DNA from: Microcystis sp. T1-4
Lineage (GTDB): Bacteria; Cyanobacteriota; Cyanobacteriia; Cyanobacteriales; Microcystaceae
Reading direction: 5' to 3'
DNA: 64,000 nucleotides
Assembly (NCBI RefSeq): GCF_000297435.1
Contig: NZ_CAIP01000402.1
Span: 9,082 to 73,081, forward strand
Part shown: positions 1 through 9,143 of the stretch, in pieces
Numbering within the stretch: position 1 is the first letter of the stretch
Layout: each line of letters starts with the position of its first letter
Notes under the pieces: model-generated
Told to the model about the DNA's origin: nothing
Database searches by the model: none
Seen by the model: only the letters and a program-made list of their open reading frames with translations
Position numbers and translations under genes: made by a program

Positions 1-1
1 A

Positions 2-253
2 ACCGGTGGAGCAGTAGCGAGTAGTTTTGGGGCAGAATTAATCGATCCAATCGTGGGAATTGGTTTGATAGTTTGGGATTTATGGGACTATCAGCACCGG
101 GTAAACATTGAACAACCGATTCTGCGGGATGCCATTTTTAATTATTTACAAGAAGTCAAATACGATCTAGTCAATAACCATCAAGGTAGCGTCCTTTCAT
201 CTATTTATCAAATTGAAGCCAGTGTCAATAAATCCCTAGGCAGAACCTATTAA
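2..253 (+). CDS. C-terminal end of an unrecognised protein (5' partial)
   Basis: The reading frame is open from base 2 to a TAA at 251-253, so the gene begins before the window. About 83 residues are visible. The first part is small-residue rich (Gly, Ala, Ser), followed by a hydrophobic stretch (IVGIGLIVWDLWDY) that could be the last membrane segment. A hydrophilic tail with mixed charge follows and ends in GRTY. No family could be recognised from this fragment. An internal GTG at 53 is not needed as a start because the frame continues upstream. Confidence 0.55.
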   Translation, partial: TGGAVASSFGAELIDPIVGIGLIVWDLWDYQHRVNIEQPILRDAIFNYLQEVKYDLVNNHQGSVLSSIYQIEASVNKSLGRTY

Positions 254-588
254 TGTATCTTTTCACTTTCCAAGGTTTATTAACACAAGTTTAGATACTT
301 TAAAAATGAAACTTAGAGTAAGATTTGAATCTAGAAAAATTGACTCAGCTTTGAGGTGAATTTACCGATTGTGGAATCAATTTGAAAATGGCTTATTTCG
401 TTTTTGTAAATATAATAGTCGAGACATAAATTTTTTGATTGATTTATTAATAATTTTAATTTCTCTTCCCTTTCTTGTTGTTTTTTTATCTATTAGTGAG
501 GACAAAGATTAAAAAGACTATCCCCCATTTCTTATGATTAAATGGCCTTAGCTGCTCATAAAGGTCAAAGGTGTTAAAGGTCTAAAGG
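254..588. other. AT-rich intergenic stretch, no gene seen
   Basis: This stretch between the first gene and the helicase-like remnant is AT-rich with long T runs. I see no open frame with a plausible start and ribosome binding site, and no RNA gene or clear hairpin terminator. Confidence 0.5.
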
Positions 589-708
589 TTACTGCCAACC
601 GCGCAAATTAAAATAACCCAGATAAAAATCGCCCCCTTGATCTGCTAATAAACTTTTCTGTAAAATTGGCCATAAATGGGACTCAATATTATCAAAAATG
701 CGCGGCAT
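589..708 (-). pseudogene. N-terminal remnant of a PLD-like/helicase protein
   Basis: The minus strand from ATG at 706-708 reads a 39-residue peptide beginning MPRIFDNIESHLWPILQ and ending GYFNLRGWQ before a TAA. This matches from memory the start of large bacterial proteins with an N-terminal phospholipase-D-like domain joined to an SNF2-type helicase, where FDNIE and GYFNLRGW are typical. The rest of such a protein (usually close to 1000 residues) is absent. An interspersed repeat starts about 12 bases upstream of the ATG. I infer a decayed 5' remnant. The family call rests on a short peptide. Confidence 0.45.
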
Positions 709-719
709 ATTTTTAATCC

Positions 720-812
720 GTAGGGTGCGCTCTTCGATAGCGTAACGCACCGACAATTGTGGTGGGTGATTTTGGTTATGGTGGTGGGTTACGCGTTGCT
801 AACCCACCCTAC
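720..812. repeat. Interspersed repeat with GTAGGGTGCG / TAACGCACC and GTGGGTTA / TAACCCACCCTAC arms
   Basis: The segment opens with GTAGGGTGCGC and a TAACGCACC arm, and closes with GGTGGGTTACGCGTTGCTAACCCACCCTAC, which folds on itself. The same GTAGGGTGCGTT / AACGCACC words recur at 23522-23590, 23682-23711, 24903, 26244, 26961 and 27022. This copy sits between the helicase remnant and the 3' end of the aldehyde dehydrogenase gene. Confidence 0.6.
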
Positions 813-816
813 TGAA

Positions 817-2181
817 TTACTTAATCCAAACCGTTTTAACGTTGACAAATTCGCGAATGCCTTCCACACTTAATTCCCGGCCAAAACCAGAACGTTTAAT
901 ACCCCCAAAGGGTAAGCGAGGATCGGATTTAACCATACCGTTAATAAACACACAACCGGCCTCAATTTCGGTAATTAAATGCTCAATTTCTTCGGGGTTA
1001 TTCGTCCAGGCACTAGAACCTAAACCAAAGGGACTATCATTAGCTAAAGCGATCGCTTCCTCGATATTTTTGACTCGAAATAGTAAAGCCACAGGCCCGA
1101 AAAATTCCTCTTTTTCCCCCGGAGAACCGGCGGGAATATCGGTTAAAATCGTCGGTAGATAGAAGTTACCTTTTCCCTCTAAACGCTGACCCCCCACAAG
1201 GACTCTACCACCCATAGCGACGGTTTTTTCCACTTGAGCGGCAATTTCCGAGACGATCGATACCGTGGCCAAGGGACCGATATCAACGGTTTCATCGAGG
1301 GGATCACCCACTTTTAAAGCTTGGAATTTGGCCACTAATAACTGTTCAAATTGATCGGCGACAGTTTCCATAACAATAAACCGTTTAGCGGCGATACAAG
1401 TCTGACCATTATTTAACAATCTTGCCGTCACTGCCGTAGCCGCTGCCGCCTCGATATCGGCACTATCTAAAACGATAAAAGGATCACTACCTCCCAACTC
1501 TAAAACCACTTTTTTGATCTGTTTTCCCGCCGCAGCCGCTAAACTGATCCCCGCCGGTTCACTACCGGTTAAAGTGGCGGCTTTTACCCGTTCATCGTTA
1601 ATTAAATCACTAACGCGATCGGCCCCGATCAAAAGAGTTTGAAAAGCAGCTTCGGGAAAACCGGCTTCTAATAAAATTCTTTCCACCGCTAAAGCTGATT
1701 GAGGGACATTAGAAGCGTGTTTGAGTAGGCCGACATTTCCCGCCATTAAAGCGGGTGCAGCAAAGCGAAATACTTGCCATAAAGGGAAATTCCAGGGCAT
1801 AACCGCTAAAATCACCCCTAACGGTTGATAACGGACAAAACTGCGACTAGCATCGGTGGCAATCGGCACATCTTCCAGATAACCGGCGGCATTATCGGCA
1901 TAAAAACGACAAACCAAGGCACATTTGAGAACTTCTGCGATCGCTGACTTGATTGGTTTCCCCATCTCTAAAGTCATGGTTGTAGCCAATGCTACTTGAT
2001 CCCGTTCTAAAATATCCGCCGCTTGCCGTAACCACTGTCCCCGTTGACTGATGGCGGTGCGGCGATACTGCTGAAAAGTTGCCTCAGCCAGGGCCAATTT
2101 CGTGGCCAATTCCTCCGAGGTTAGAGGGGTAAAAGTCTTGAGAATTTCTCCCGTGGCAGGGTTAACTGAAGCGATACCCAT
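817..2181 (-). CDS. gabD: NAD(P)-dependent succinate-semialdehyde dehydrogenase
   Basis: This 454-residue protein is an aldehyde dehydrogenase superfamily member. Cofactor-binding MPWNFPLWQ lies at residues 128-136, the catalytic base is Glu228 in LELGGSDP, and the nucleophile is Cys262 in NNGQTCIAAKR. The relatively short N-terminus (MGIASVNPATGEI) and overall length match the succinate-semialdehyde dehydrogenase subgroup. In cyanobacteria this enzyme, with 2-oxoglutarate decarboxylase, closes a bypass of the TCA cycle by oxidising succinic semialdehyde to succinate. It stands alone: the nearest neighbour on the same strand, pdxA, is 245 bases upstream. The substrate assignment is by subfamily resemblance; another aldehyde is possible. 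Confidence 0.85.
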   Translation of the reverse strand: MGIASVNPATGEILKTFTPLTSEELATKLALAEATFQQYRRTAISQRGQWLRQAADILERDQVALATTMTLEMGKPIKSAIAEVLKCALVCRFYADNAAGYLEDVPIATDASRSFVRYQPLGVILAVMPWNFPLWQVFRFAAPALMAGNVGLLKHASNVPQSALAVERILLEAGFPEAAFQTLLIGADRVSDLINDERVKAATLTGSEPAGISLAAAAGKQIKKVVLELGGSDPFIVLDSADIEAAAATAVTARLLNNGQTCIAAKRFIVMETVADQFEQLLVAKFQALKVGDPLDETVDIGPLATVSIVSEIAAQVEKTVAMGGRVLVGGQRLEGKGNFYLPTILTDIPAGSPGEKEEFFGPVALLFRVKNIEEAIALANDSPFGLGSSAWTNNPEEIEHLITEIEAGCVFINGMVKSDPRLPFGGIKRSGFGRELSVEGIREFVNVKTVWIK

Positions 2182-2426
2182 ATCCCAATTGTCTCCTATC
2201 GAGCGCTATATCTCTAGTTTAGTTCTCCAGCTGTACCGCTGCTCACCCTAATTTGGCAATCGGGATTAGGATTCAGGAGTCAGGAGATAGGAGTCAGGAG
2301 ATAGGGTGATGGGGTTTTGGGGTGATAGGGTTTTGGGGTGATAGGGTGATGAGACAGCTTCCCCACTTCCCACTTCCCACTTCCCACTTCCTAATTCATA
2401 ATTCTCATTTCCCCAACCCCCAACAG
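2182..2426. repeat. Low-complexity spacer with tandem short repeats
   Basis: The spacer holds runs of GGGTGATAGGGTTTTGGGGTGATAG and a heptamer array of CCCACTT units around 2363-2393. A frame open across it codes only for low-complexity sequence and is not treated as a gene. Confidence 0.6.
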
Positions 2427-3443
2427 CTAAAACCCATCTATACGGCGCTGCTGACATAATTCGATCGCTAATTGGATCGCCGCTTGCATACTCTGGGGTC
2501 TAGCGATGCCAAGACCAGCGATATCAAAAGCCGTACCGTGGTCTGGAGAGGTGCGAACAAAAGGTAAACCGATGGTAGTATTAACAGCACAGTCAAAAGC
2601 CATTAATTTGACGGGAATTAGGCCCTGATCGTGGTATAATGCCAGATATGCGTCGGCGGGTTGCCCTGCACCGCTAAACCAAGCGCGTCCCGGTTCCACC
2701 CAAAGCGTATCGGGGGGGACAAGGCCGATTAATTGGGTTTGCGGGTATTTCTGTCCCATTGACTGCAGCCAAGGCTGTAACCAGTCCTTTTCTTCCCTTC
2801 CCAGTTTTCCCGCTTCGCCACTGTGGGGATTAAGGCCGGATATGGCGATTTTTGGGCGATCGATGCCGAAATCTAGCTTTAAAGACTCGATCAATAGGTC
2901 TAGTTTTCGGGTCATCAGATCGGGGTTAAGAGTATCGGGAACTTCTCGCAGGGGGATGTGGGTAGTGGCGAGGAGAGTGCGTAAGCTATAGCCAGTGTGA
3001 GGGGATTTAGCGACGAATAGCATCCCATAACGGTTAATTCCCGCCATGGTAGCTAAAACCTCCGTTTGACCGGGGAAATCATAACCGGCCAACTGCCAAC
3101 AGGATTTGGCAATCGGACCGGTGACAATACCGTCAAATTCGCCCTTGAGGGTGCGTTTTATGGCTTCTTGCAGGTAAAGAAAGCTAATTTCACCACTATG
3201 GGCATCCCCACGCCCGCAAACGATTTTTTCTTGATTGTAGGGCAAATCGATCAGAGAAAAGCGATCGAGGAGATGGGGATCGTGATAGGCTTTTTCGAGA
3301 AGCGTTCTGGTGCCGATTAGAGTAATCTGACAAATAGACGAGATTGGGGAATCGGCGATCGCTTTCAACACCACTTCAGGGCCGATCCCGGCGGGATCAC
3401 CGACGGGGATAACTAGACGGGGAATAAAATAGGCGGATTCCAT
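2427..3443 (-). CDS. pdxA: 4-hydroxythreonine-4-phosphate dehydrogenase
   Basis: The 338-residue product matches PdxA, which oxidises 4-phosphohydroxy-L-threonine in the DXP-dependent pathway to pyridoxal phosphate. The N-terminal [17 protein letters not shown] segment, the GQTEVLA metal/substrate region, the [12 protein letters not shown] motif with its metal-binding histidine, and the C-terminal [10 protein letters not shown] and [13 protein letters not shown] motifs are all present. Length is usual for the family. The ATG start gives [17 protein letters not shown], placing the conserved motif near residue 13. The last codons sit beside a low-complexity repeat spacer. No operon partner is evident. 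Confidence 0.93.
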   Translation of the reverse strand: MESAYFIPRLVIPVGDPAGIGPEVVLKAIADSPISSICQITLIGTRTLLEKAYHDPHLLDRFSLIDLPYNQEKIVCGRGDAHSGEISFLYLQEAIKRTLKGEFDGIVTGPIAKSCWQLAGYDFPGQTEVLATMAGINRYGMLFVAKSPHTGYSLRTLLATTHIPLREVPDTLNPDLMTRKLDLLIESLKLDFGIDRPKIAISGLNPHSGEAGKLGREEKDWLQPWLQSMGQKYPQTQLIGLVPPDTLWVEPGRAWFSGAGQPADAYLALYHDQGLIPVKLMAFDCAVNTTIGLPFVRTSPDHGTAFDIAGLGIARPQSMQAAIQLAIELCQQRRIDGF

Positions 3444-3634
3444 AAATTTTGGCCGTCAAGATGGCTAATTCTCCCGATTAATCTGATCGTTGACAATTAT
3501 CAGGAGGGAATAAATCAGTAAACAATCTTCAGTTTACTGTAATCTCATGGCGATAGATAGTAACTTTAGGCAAATTAAATTTTTTAACTTTTCTGTTTTC
3601 TTATTGCCCAAATTAGCCAGATTGTTGTAAGCTT

Positions 3635-4792
3635 ATGACCCAACTACAACCCGATATATTCGTTAACAACCGTCCCGATACCGATGGAGACGAGGAAGAA
3701 GACTACTTCGATTATTTTTATGATGAACCGGGTAGTGAACCGGGGACATTAATTATCGAACCGGATGCCAAACCCTCGCGGATTATTTTAATTGACTACG
3801 ATGAAGATAACGCCATTCGCAAGGTGGATATTACACCCAATGCTTGCGCCCCCTATATTGGCACAAATACCGTGTCTTGGATGGATATTCAAGGGTTAGG
3901 GAGTGAGACGGTTTTAAAACAAGTAGGGGAAATTTTTAATCTGCATCCTTTGTTATTAGAAGATGTGGTTAATGTGCCGCAGCGACCCAAGTTAGAGGAC
4001 TATAACAATCAATTGTTAGTGATTTCTCAGATGGTGCGACTGAAAGAAGATGAAAGCGGTTTTGATACAGAACAGGTCAGTTTTGTCTTGGGAAAACGCT
4101 ATCTTTTGAGTTTTCAAGAGGAGGAATTACAGGACTGTTTTGAGATAGTCAGAGATCGAATTCGCACTTCCCAGGGACGAGTACGAAAATCGGGGGCGGA
4201 TTATTTAACCTATTTATTATTAGACACGATTATTGATGGTTATTTTCCCGTGGTAGAACACTACGAAGATCGGATTGAGGCTTTGGAAGATATGATCATT
4301 AGTAATCCCGATCGAGATACTATGCAGGAAATCTATGATGTCCGTCGGGAATTATTGGCACTGCGTCGCTTAATTTGGCCGATGCGAAATGTCCTACATC
4401 TACTGATGCGTGACCATCATGGTATAGTCAGCGACGAAGTACAAATTTATTTTCGGGATTCCTACGACCACGTCATTCAAATTCTGGAAATTATCGAAGC
4501 TTATCGAGAATTAGCGGCGAGTTTGATGGATGTTTATATGTCCACTATGGGCAATAAATTAAACGAAATTATGAAGTTTTTAACCGTAATTTCAACCATT
4601 TTTATTCCCTTAACTTTTATCGTTGGTGTCTATGGCATGAACTTTGAGAATATGCCAGAATTAAAAGGAGAATGGAGTTATTTTATTGTTTGGTTAATCA
4701 TGTTAGCCGTAGCGGGAGGCTTGATTTTCTACTTCTGGCGCAAAGGTTGGTTTAAACCAATTTATTCCCTGAAAGAGGAAGCAAAAAGTTAG
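3635..4792 (+). CDS. corA: CorA-type magnesium/cobalt transporter
   Basis: This 385-residue protein is a member of the CorA family of pentameric Mg2+ channels of the inner membrane. The long acidic N-terminus (rich in Asp and Glu over residues 15-50) leads into the cytoplasmic alpha/beta domain (VSWMDIQGLG) and a long helical stalk. Two membrane helices lie at the C-terminus, with the signature GMN in VYGMNFENMPE at the end of the first. The chain ends in basic residues (WRKGWFKPIYSLKEEAKS) as usual for CorA. The gene stands alone with about 190 bases to the divergent pdxA. No Mg2+ riboswitch was recognised upstream. Confidence 0.93.
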   Translation: MTQLQPDIFVNNRPDTDGDEEEDYFDYFYDEPGSEPGTLIIEPDAKPSRIILIDYDEDNAIRKVDITPNACAPYIGTNTVSWMDIQGLGSETVLKQVGEIFNLHPLLLEDVVNVPQRPKLEDYNNQLLVISQMVRLKEDESGFDTEQVSFVLGKRYLLSFQEEELQDCFEIVRDRIRTSQGRVRKSGADYLTYLLLDTIIDGYFPVVEHYEDRIEALEDMIISNPDRDTMQEIYDVRRELLALRRLIWPMRNVLHLLMRDHHGIVSDEVQIYFRDSYDHVIQILEIIEAYRELAASLMDVYMSTMGNKLNEIMKFLTVISTIFIPLTFIVGVYGMNFENMPELKGEWSYFIVWLIMLAVAGGLIFYFWRKGWFKPIYSLKEEAKS

Positions 4793-4883
4793 TTAACGAA
4801 GACAGGAGGCAGGAGGCAGGTTTTGGGGTTTTGGGGTTTTAGGGTTTTAGTTCAATTTCCCCACCTCCCCAATTCATAATTCA

Positions 4884-5046
4884 GGTTCTTCCGAACTTAC
4901 ACTGTAGAAAATTCCTCAAGCTCCCTCTCTGCACAGCAATGCTCTAAAGTTGATAAATATCAATCTGACAAAAACTCAAAGCCTTAGTATATAAACTTTA
5001 CAAGCATGAGTTGTTGATAGTTTTACATGACAGGTTCGGTAGAGCC
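4884..5046. mobile_element. Short non-autonomous element (MITE), ISL3-like ends
   Basis: The element begins GGTTCTTCCGAACTTACA and ends in the imperfect reverse complement of that, TGACAGGTTCGGTAGAGCC. The 163 bases between contain no gene. The bases on both outer sides read ATAATTCA, consistent with an 8-base target duplication, although it has landed in an AATTCAT tandem array, which could produce the same match by chance. GG-starting ends of this kind with 8-base duplications are typical of the ISL3 family. Family assignment is an inference. Confidence 0.5.
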
Positions 5047-5083
5047 ATAATTCATAATTCATAATTCATAATTCATAATTCCC
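5047..5083. repeat. Heptanucleotide tandem repeat (AATTCAT)
   Basis: Five or so head-to-tail copies of the seven-base unit AATTCAT follow the MITE. The same unit recurs near 16869-16901 and in part at 4870-4883. Confidence 0.7.
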
Positions 5084-5124
5084 ACTTCCCACACCCGACG
5101 ACAAACTTTTTCAGCCAACCCTAA

Positions 5125-6774
5125 TTATTCCACCACAAATGCGAGGATTTGGCCTTGGTAACTGCCGAAGCGAATCTGTAAACCGGACTCTAGGGGAACT
5201 TCTTGGTTATGTACCTGCTTCCAGTGGCCATCTTGGTAGATAAAAGTACCAAAACGGGAGAAATCTTCGAGAAAGTATTGATAGTCTGAATCATCGGGTT
5301 TTTTACGGCAAATGATCCGACAATGGTTTTTACTAACCCATTTTTCAGGGACCTGTAGATCATTTTCCATGTCCCTTCCTATATTCATGCCACCACCACG
5401 GATTGACCATTTTCTTTCGGGATGATCGAGATAGTATAAGAAAGCGGCGGGCATGGTTCCGGAGACATTGGGCATAACCGTCGGTGATTGAGTCTCATCA
5501 AAGGTTTGCAGCAATTGCCCGTCGAATTCCGGGTGCATATAGAGAATCGGCAAAGTCCAAGCAGGCTGATTGTACTTGTAGAGGGTTAATAACTGCTGCC
5601 TGGCGATGCGAACGGCCTGATCGATAGGGACTCGCGGACTTGGAAGCAACTTAGATATCTGTGCTTCTTTGTCTTTGAAACCGAGGAGGCTGCGGGTAAA
5701 AACTTCGATAAAACTCAAGGCCTCGCGATCTGCGATCGCATCTCGCATGGCCAAAACTGCGGGAACGCCATGGTGAATCAAGACTTCCGCCAGACTGCTG
5801 CGGGGGATCATCTCCTGACCTGATTTAGCGGGATAAGCACCCCAACAGGCATTAAAAACCGTTAAAATAACTTGATTTCTCACCAAAGCTTGGGCTAACT
5901 CCGTCCCGTTTAGCTGTTCCCCCGGCCGCAGAAATAGGGAACCGCCATTGGGGGCGGCCATTCCGTGACCAGCGTAGAAAAAAGCTTGATATTTACCCGT
6001 ATCCAAGGCCCGGGTTAGTTCTTTCGCCCCCGGTCGAATTAGGGTATCGACTTTGACTTTCACTCCCGAATTCTGGAGGGAACCACTGGGGGAGATGGCC
6101 TGGATGAGATTGGCGGCCTCGGATTCCAGTGCCTGGTCGGGATTAGTTTCTCCACCCGTATTAATGGCGGTGAGGTTGAGGGAACTAGCGGCGGGTTTAA
6201 TCTGTTTTTCGCCGATAACTAAGAGAATATTGAGACTATTACTTGGTTTTATCGGTGGCAGTGGGTCCACATCGCTGGTGGTGCGGCTAAAGAGTATATT
6301 CGGATGCAGAGATATGGCCTGTTTACCCGCTTGCTGCATAATTTCCCAGGGCAGCAGAATTAAATAGGGATTGCGACATTCCAAGCGAATTCGCAGGGGC
6401 TGATTTTTGCCGAGGGCGATTCCCTGACTTTGGGCAAAACTTTGACTAATTGATGCTTGAAATAACCATTGCCAGAGACTAATACCTAGTTTCTGCATCA
6501 ATTGACCGCCATAACTGCCGCCTTCTCCCGCAAGAATCAGTTTAGGTGGAGAATTTCCCTCTAATTGCTCTAACATCGGCAAGGGAGGCATTTTTTGCAG
6601 ACAGAACATTTCCTGCCATGCCATCCATTCCGAGGTTAGACTCCCGGTCCATTCACAGTCATGATGCACATATCCCCCCGGTAGGGGTGCTTTCGTCACC
6701 CAACGGGCGAAGTTATTACTCGTGGCTAAACTAGAGATCGCTAAATTTAGACTAGGGATGGCATCATCGGTCAT
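5125..6774 (-). CDS. CHAT-domain (caspase-like) protein with C-terminal FHA domain
   Basis: The 549-residue protein has a central to N-terminal CHAT domain, the caspase/separase-like peptidase fold: a strand LNILLVIGE near 181-189, catalytic His270 in FFYAGHG and catalytic Cys310 in VFNACWG. After a linker, residues about 455-545 form an FHA phosphothreonine-binding domain with Gly466-Arg467, Ser481 and His484 in WVSKNHC, and DFSRFGTFI. No signal peptide or membrane helix is seen, so it should be cytosolic. Family knowledge suggests a protease or adaptor recruited by threonine phosphorylation. It lies 70 bases downstream of holA on the same strand. Substrate and pathway are unknown. Confidence 0.85.
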   Translation of the reverse strand: MTDDAIPSLNLAISSLATSNNFARWVTKAPLPGGYVHHDCEWTGSLTSEWMAWQEMFCLQKMPPLPMLEQLEGNSPPKLILAGEGGSYGGQLMQKLGISLWQWLFQASISQSFAQSQGIALGKNQPLRIRLECRNPYLILLPWEIMQQAGKQAISLHPNILFSRTTSDVDPLPPIKPSNSLNILLVIGEKQIKPAASSLNLTAINTGGETNPDQALESEAANLIQAISPSGSLQNSGVKVKVDTLIRPGAKELTRALDTGKYQAFFYAGHGMAAPNGGSLFLRPGEQLNGTELAQALVRNQVILTVFNACWGAYPAKSGQEMIPRSSLAEVLIHHGVPAVLAMRDAIADREALSFIEVFTRSLLGFKDKEAQISKLLPSPRVPIDQAVRIARQQLLTLYKYNQPAWTLPILYMHPEFDGQLLQTFDETQSPTVMPNVSGTMPAAFLYYLDHPERKWSIRGGGMNIGRDMENDLQVPEKWVSKNHCRIICRKKPDDSDYQYFLEDFSRFGTFIYQDGHWKQVHNQEVPLESGLQIRFGSYQGQILAFVVE

Positions 6775-6844
6775 TGTGGTTATTTAGAAGTCTGAAGTCT
6801 ATAGAATCTTATTCTAGAGGATTTCTGAAAGCTAAGGAAGAGTA

Positions 6845-7828
6845 TTAAGTTACCAATAAACAACAAAGTTCGATAATTTTGGTTTGCAACGTTGCCAAAG
6901 GTTCTGCACCCCGCTTGAGACGATATTCTAATTCGAGAAGTATGGGCAAGGTGGCCAGAAGTTGTTTAGAAGAAAAGGATTGTATCTCTTTGCGAATGAA
7001 ATATAGTCGCTTGGGATTGGCAATTTCGGCGGCGGCGGCGATATTTTTCTCGTCTTTTTCTCCTTCTTCAATTTTTAATTTCACTATTGCCCAAGTGCGA
7101 AATTGACCCCCTAGGGTGGCGGTGATAGCCAAGGGGTTCTCGTTGCGATTTAATAATTCATTAACTAATTCTAGGGCCTTGCCTGTCTCCCGTTTTAAAA
7201 TCGCACTGGCTAACTGTAGGCTGCTTTGATTGCTGGCGTTGACTAAGCTTAAAATGTCCTTTTTGTCAATAGTTGCCGCCGAATTATTTTTAAATAAACG
7301 CAGTTTTTCTAACTCCATCCACAGCAAGCGGCTGTTATTTCCCACTGATTCAGCTAAGAGTTCGATCGCATCAGGAGTTAATTTTACTCCCACTTCTTTG
7401 GCAATTTCCCTAACTCTTTGGGCAATTTCCTCGACTTTCCAAGGGGGAATTAGTTCAAATTCTCGAACCTCTGCCTGATTTTGGATAAACTTGCTCGATT
7501 TTAAGCGGGAGTCTGGTTTTTTGGCACTGGTTAATAACAGATAGGAATTTTCGGGTAAATTGGGCAAAGTGCGCTGTAATTCCTTGAAAACATCCTCGGA
7601 ACATTGTTGACAAATAACCGTATCTGCTAACCAAACTAAACGATTTCCCATGCCGAAAACTGGAGTCATCGCTTGATTGAGGGCCTCGATAATTGCCTCA
7701 TTACGATCGCCATTGATTTGATCATAATTGAACTGTATCCAATTGGGATCGAGAAGTTTTGCTTGCAGATTTTTCACCGCTTGTTTAATAGCAAATTCAT
7801 CTTCTCCCCAATAAAATATTGTCGGCAT
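6845..7828 (-). CDS. holA: DNA polymerase III subunit delta
   Basis: This 327-residue protein matches HolA, the clamp-loader subunit that opens the beta sliding clamp. The start MPTIFYWGEDEFAIKQAV is typical, with an acidic pair after the first strand in place of a Walker motif. The middle has LLTSAKKPDSRLK and the helical arm AIELLAESVGNNSRLLWMELEKL. The C-terminal collar carries ALELVNELLNRNENPLAITATLGGQ split over two helices. Length is typical. It is followed on the same strand by the CHAT-FHA gene. Confidence 0.92.
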   Translation of the reverse strand: MPTIFYWGEDEFAIKQAVKNLQAKLLDPNWIQFNYDQINGDRNEAIIEALNQAMTPVFGMGNRLVWLADTVICQQCSEDVFKELQRTLPNLPENSYLLLTSAKKPDSRLKSSKFIQNQAEVREFELIPPWKVEEIAQRVREIAKEVGVKLTPDAIELLAESVGNNSRLLWMELEKLRLFKNNSAATIDKKDILSLVNASNQSSLQLASAILKRETGKALELVNELLNRNENPLAITATLGGQFRTWAIVKLKIEEGEKDEKNIAAAAEIANPKRLYFIRKEIQSFSSKQLLATLPILLELEYRLKRGAEPLATLQTKIIELCCLLVT

Positions 7829-7864
7829 AAGTTTCTACTTATAGCAGTTATCTTGATGTTACTA

Positions 7865-8075
7865 TTACCCATTTTGCCAGATTTTTACAGTTTTGTCAGC
7901 ACTACCACTAATTAAATATTTCCCATCGGCACTAATTACTAAAGATAACAGTTTTTCTGTGGGTTGATCAAGGGTTGCTAATTTTCCTTTGCTTGTTAAA
8001 GACCAAAACTTAATCATTTGATCCGAAAGCTTGTTTAGAGGATAAACCCAGAATTTCCTAATATTGAGGCTGGCT
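7865..8075 (-). pseudogene. C-terminal remnant of a WD40-repeat protein
   Basis: On the minus strand an open frame without a usable start reads SDQMIKFWSL, then LLSLVISADGKYLISGSADK and TVKIWQNG before TAA at 7865-7867. This is the end of one WD40 blade and a complete second blade (SADGKYLISGSADKTVKIW). No upstream remainder exists in frame beyond a stop near 8075. It is therefore a 3' fragment of a beta-propeller gene. The 13-blade AAA/WD40 gene 1.1 kb away is also on the minus strand, but blade sequences here (TVKIWQNG end) differ from its C-terminus. Confidence 0.7.
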
Positions 8076-8194
8076 ATTCATAAACACAGGTGAAGACGAT
8101 CTGACTCGATAATTTTGAAAATTAATCAAAAAATAGACTCGATCGACCCCAAATAACGCACAATAAAAAAGGAAATGTCAAAGGAGAATCGCAA

Positions 8195-9025
8195 ATGTTG
8201 CCCTATATCCTAGCGGTCGTTGTGGGATTGAGTAGTCTGTACCTCCTCACCACCGCTTTTATCGCCCCCGATCGCCACCGTCAAGATGATTTTCTCTGGA
8301 GTGCGGTAGGATTATTCTATGCCCTTGTCCTCTGGTTGTGCGCGGGAAGGATTACAGGCACTATCCTCCTCGGACAAGTTGCCGCAGCCATTTTATTTAT
8401 CGCTTTTGCTTGGCAAACTCTCAAACTCAGACAAGCACTTTTTTATCCCGACAAACCGGTTAAATTATTTACTATTGTCGGTTGGTTAGGCAATCGTCTC
8501 GGCAAAGTTACTCCCTCCCAATCCCCTAAAACTAAAGCTAAACCTGAGAAAGTAGCAGCAAAAGTTAAAGAAACGGTTAAAGAAACGGTGGACCCCGTTA
8601 TAGAAAAAGCCGCGGCTATCGGGGAAACTATTACAGAATCAGTGACAGAAATTGAGGAAAAAGCTCAAGAAACGGTTGCCCCCGTTGCCGAAAAAGCCGC
8701 AGCTATCGGGGAACCTATTACAGAATCGGTGACAGAAATTGGGGAAAAAGCCGCAGAAATTATTGATGATGGGGAAACTTTCGATGATTTCGATGATTTT
8801 GATGATTTTGATTTGGCAACGGAAGAGATCAAACCCTCCGAAAATGCCCCAGAAATTCCCCCGACTGAACCTGTGGCTAATGTTGAAGTCGAAACTATTG
8901 CTGTTAGCGAAACGGTGATTATTGAAGTTACCGAGGAAAATTTGCCTCCAGAAGAAACCATCAGAGAAGATACTCCCCCAGAAACTCGCTCAAAAAGGGA
9001 AGAAAATCCCCCCCCATCGGATTAA
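8195..9025 (+). CDS. Ycf66-family membrane protein with repetitive acidic tail
   Basis: A 276-residue protein. Residues 1-85 carry three hydrophobic helices (MLPYILAVVVGLSSLYLL, DDFLWSAVGLFYALVLWL, GTILLGQVAAAILFIAFAW) followed by QTLKLRQALFYPDKP, a pattern I recognise from the Ycf66 family of cyanobacteria and plastids, whose function is unknown. The rest is a hydrophilic Glu/Lys/Thr/Pro-rich tail. It contains two near-repeats of VxEKAAAIGExITESVTEI at about 133-180 and a (DDF)n acidic run. A strong ribosome binding site (AAAGGAGAA) lies 8 bases before the ATG, supporting this start. Confidence 0.75.
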   Translation: MLPYILAVVVGLSSLYLLTTAFIAPDRHRQDDFLWSAVGLFYALVLWLCAGRITGTILLGQVAAAILFIAFAWQTLKLRQALFYPDKPVKLFTIVGWLGNRLGKVTPSQSPKTKAKPEKVAAKVKETVKETVDPVIEKAAAIGETITESVTEIEEKAQETVAPVAEKAAAIGEPITESVTEIGEKAAEIIDDGETFDDFDDFDDFDLATEEIKPSENAPEIPPTEPVANVEVETIAVSETVIIEVTEENLPPEETIREDTPPETRSKREENPPPSD

Positions 9026-9143
9026 AAGTTAAGATTATTTAGCGGGTGGTTTAGGCAATAATTACTCAAAAAATTAACTAATTAATTTAACCTTTGCCCC
9101 CACCCAGTCAAACCAAGTTGACAATATGACTTGAAAAATTAAT

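Noticed and set aside
2266..2457. Open frame on the minus strand upstream-overlapping the pdxA end
   Set aside because: Composed of low-complexity repeat and overlaps the pdxA 3' end in another frame.
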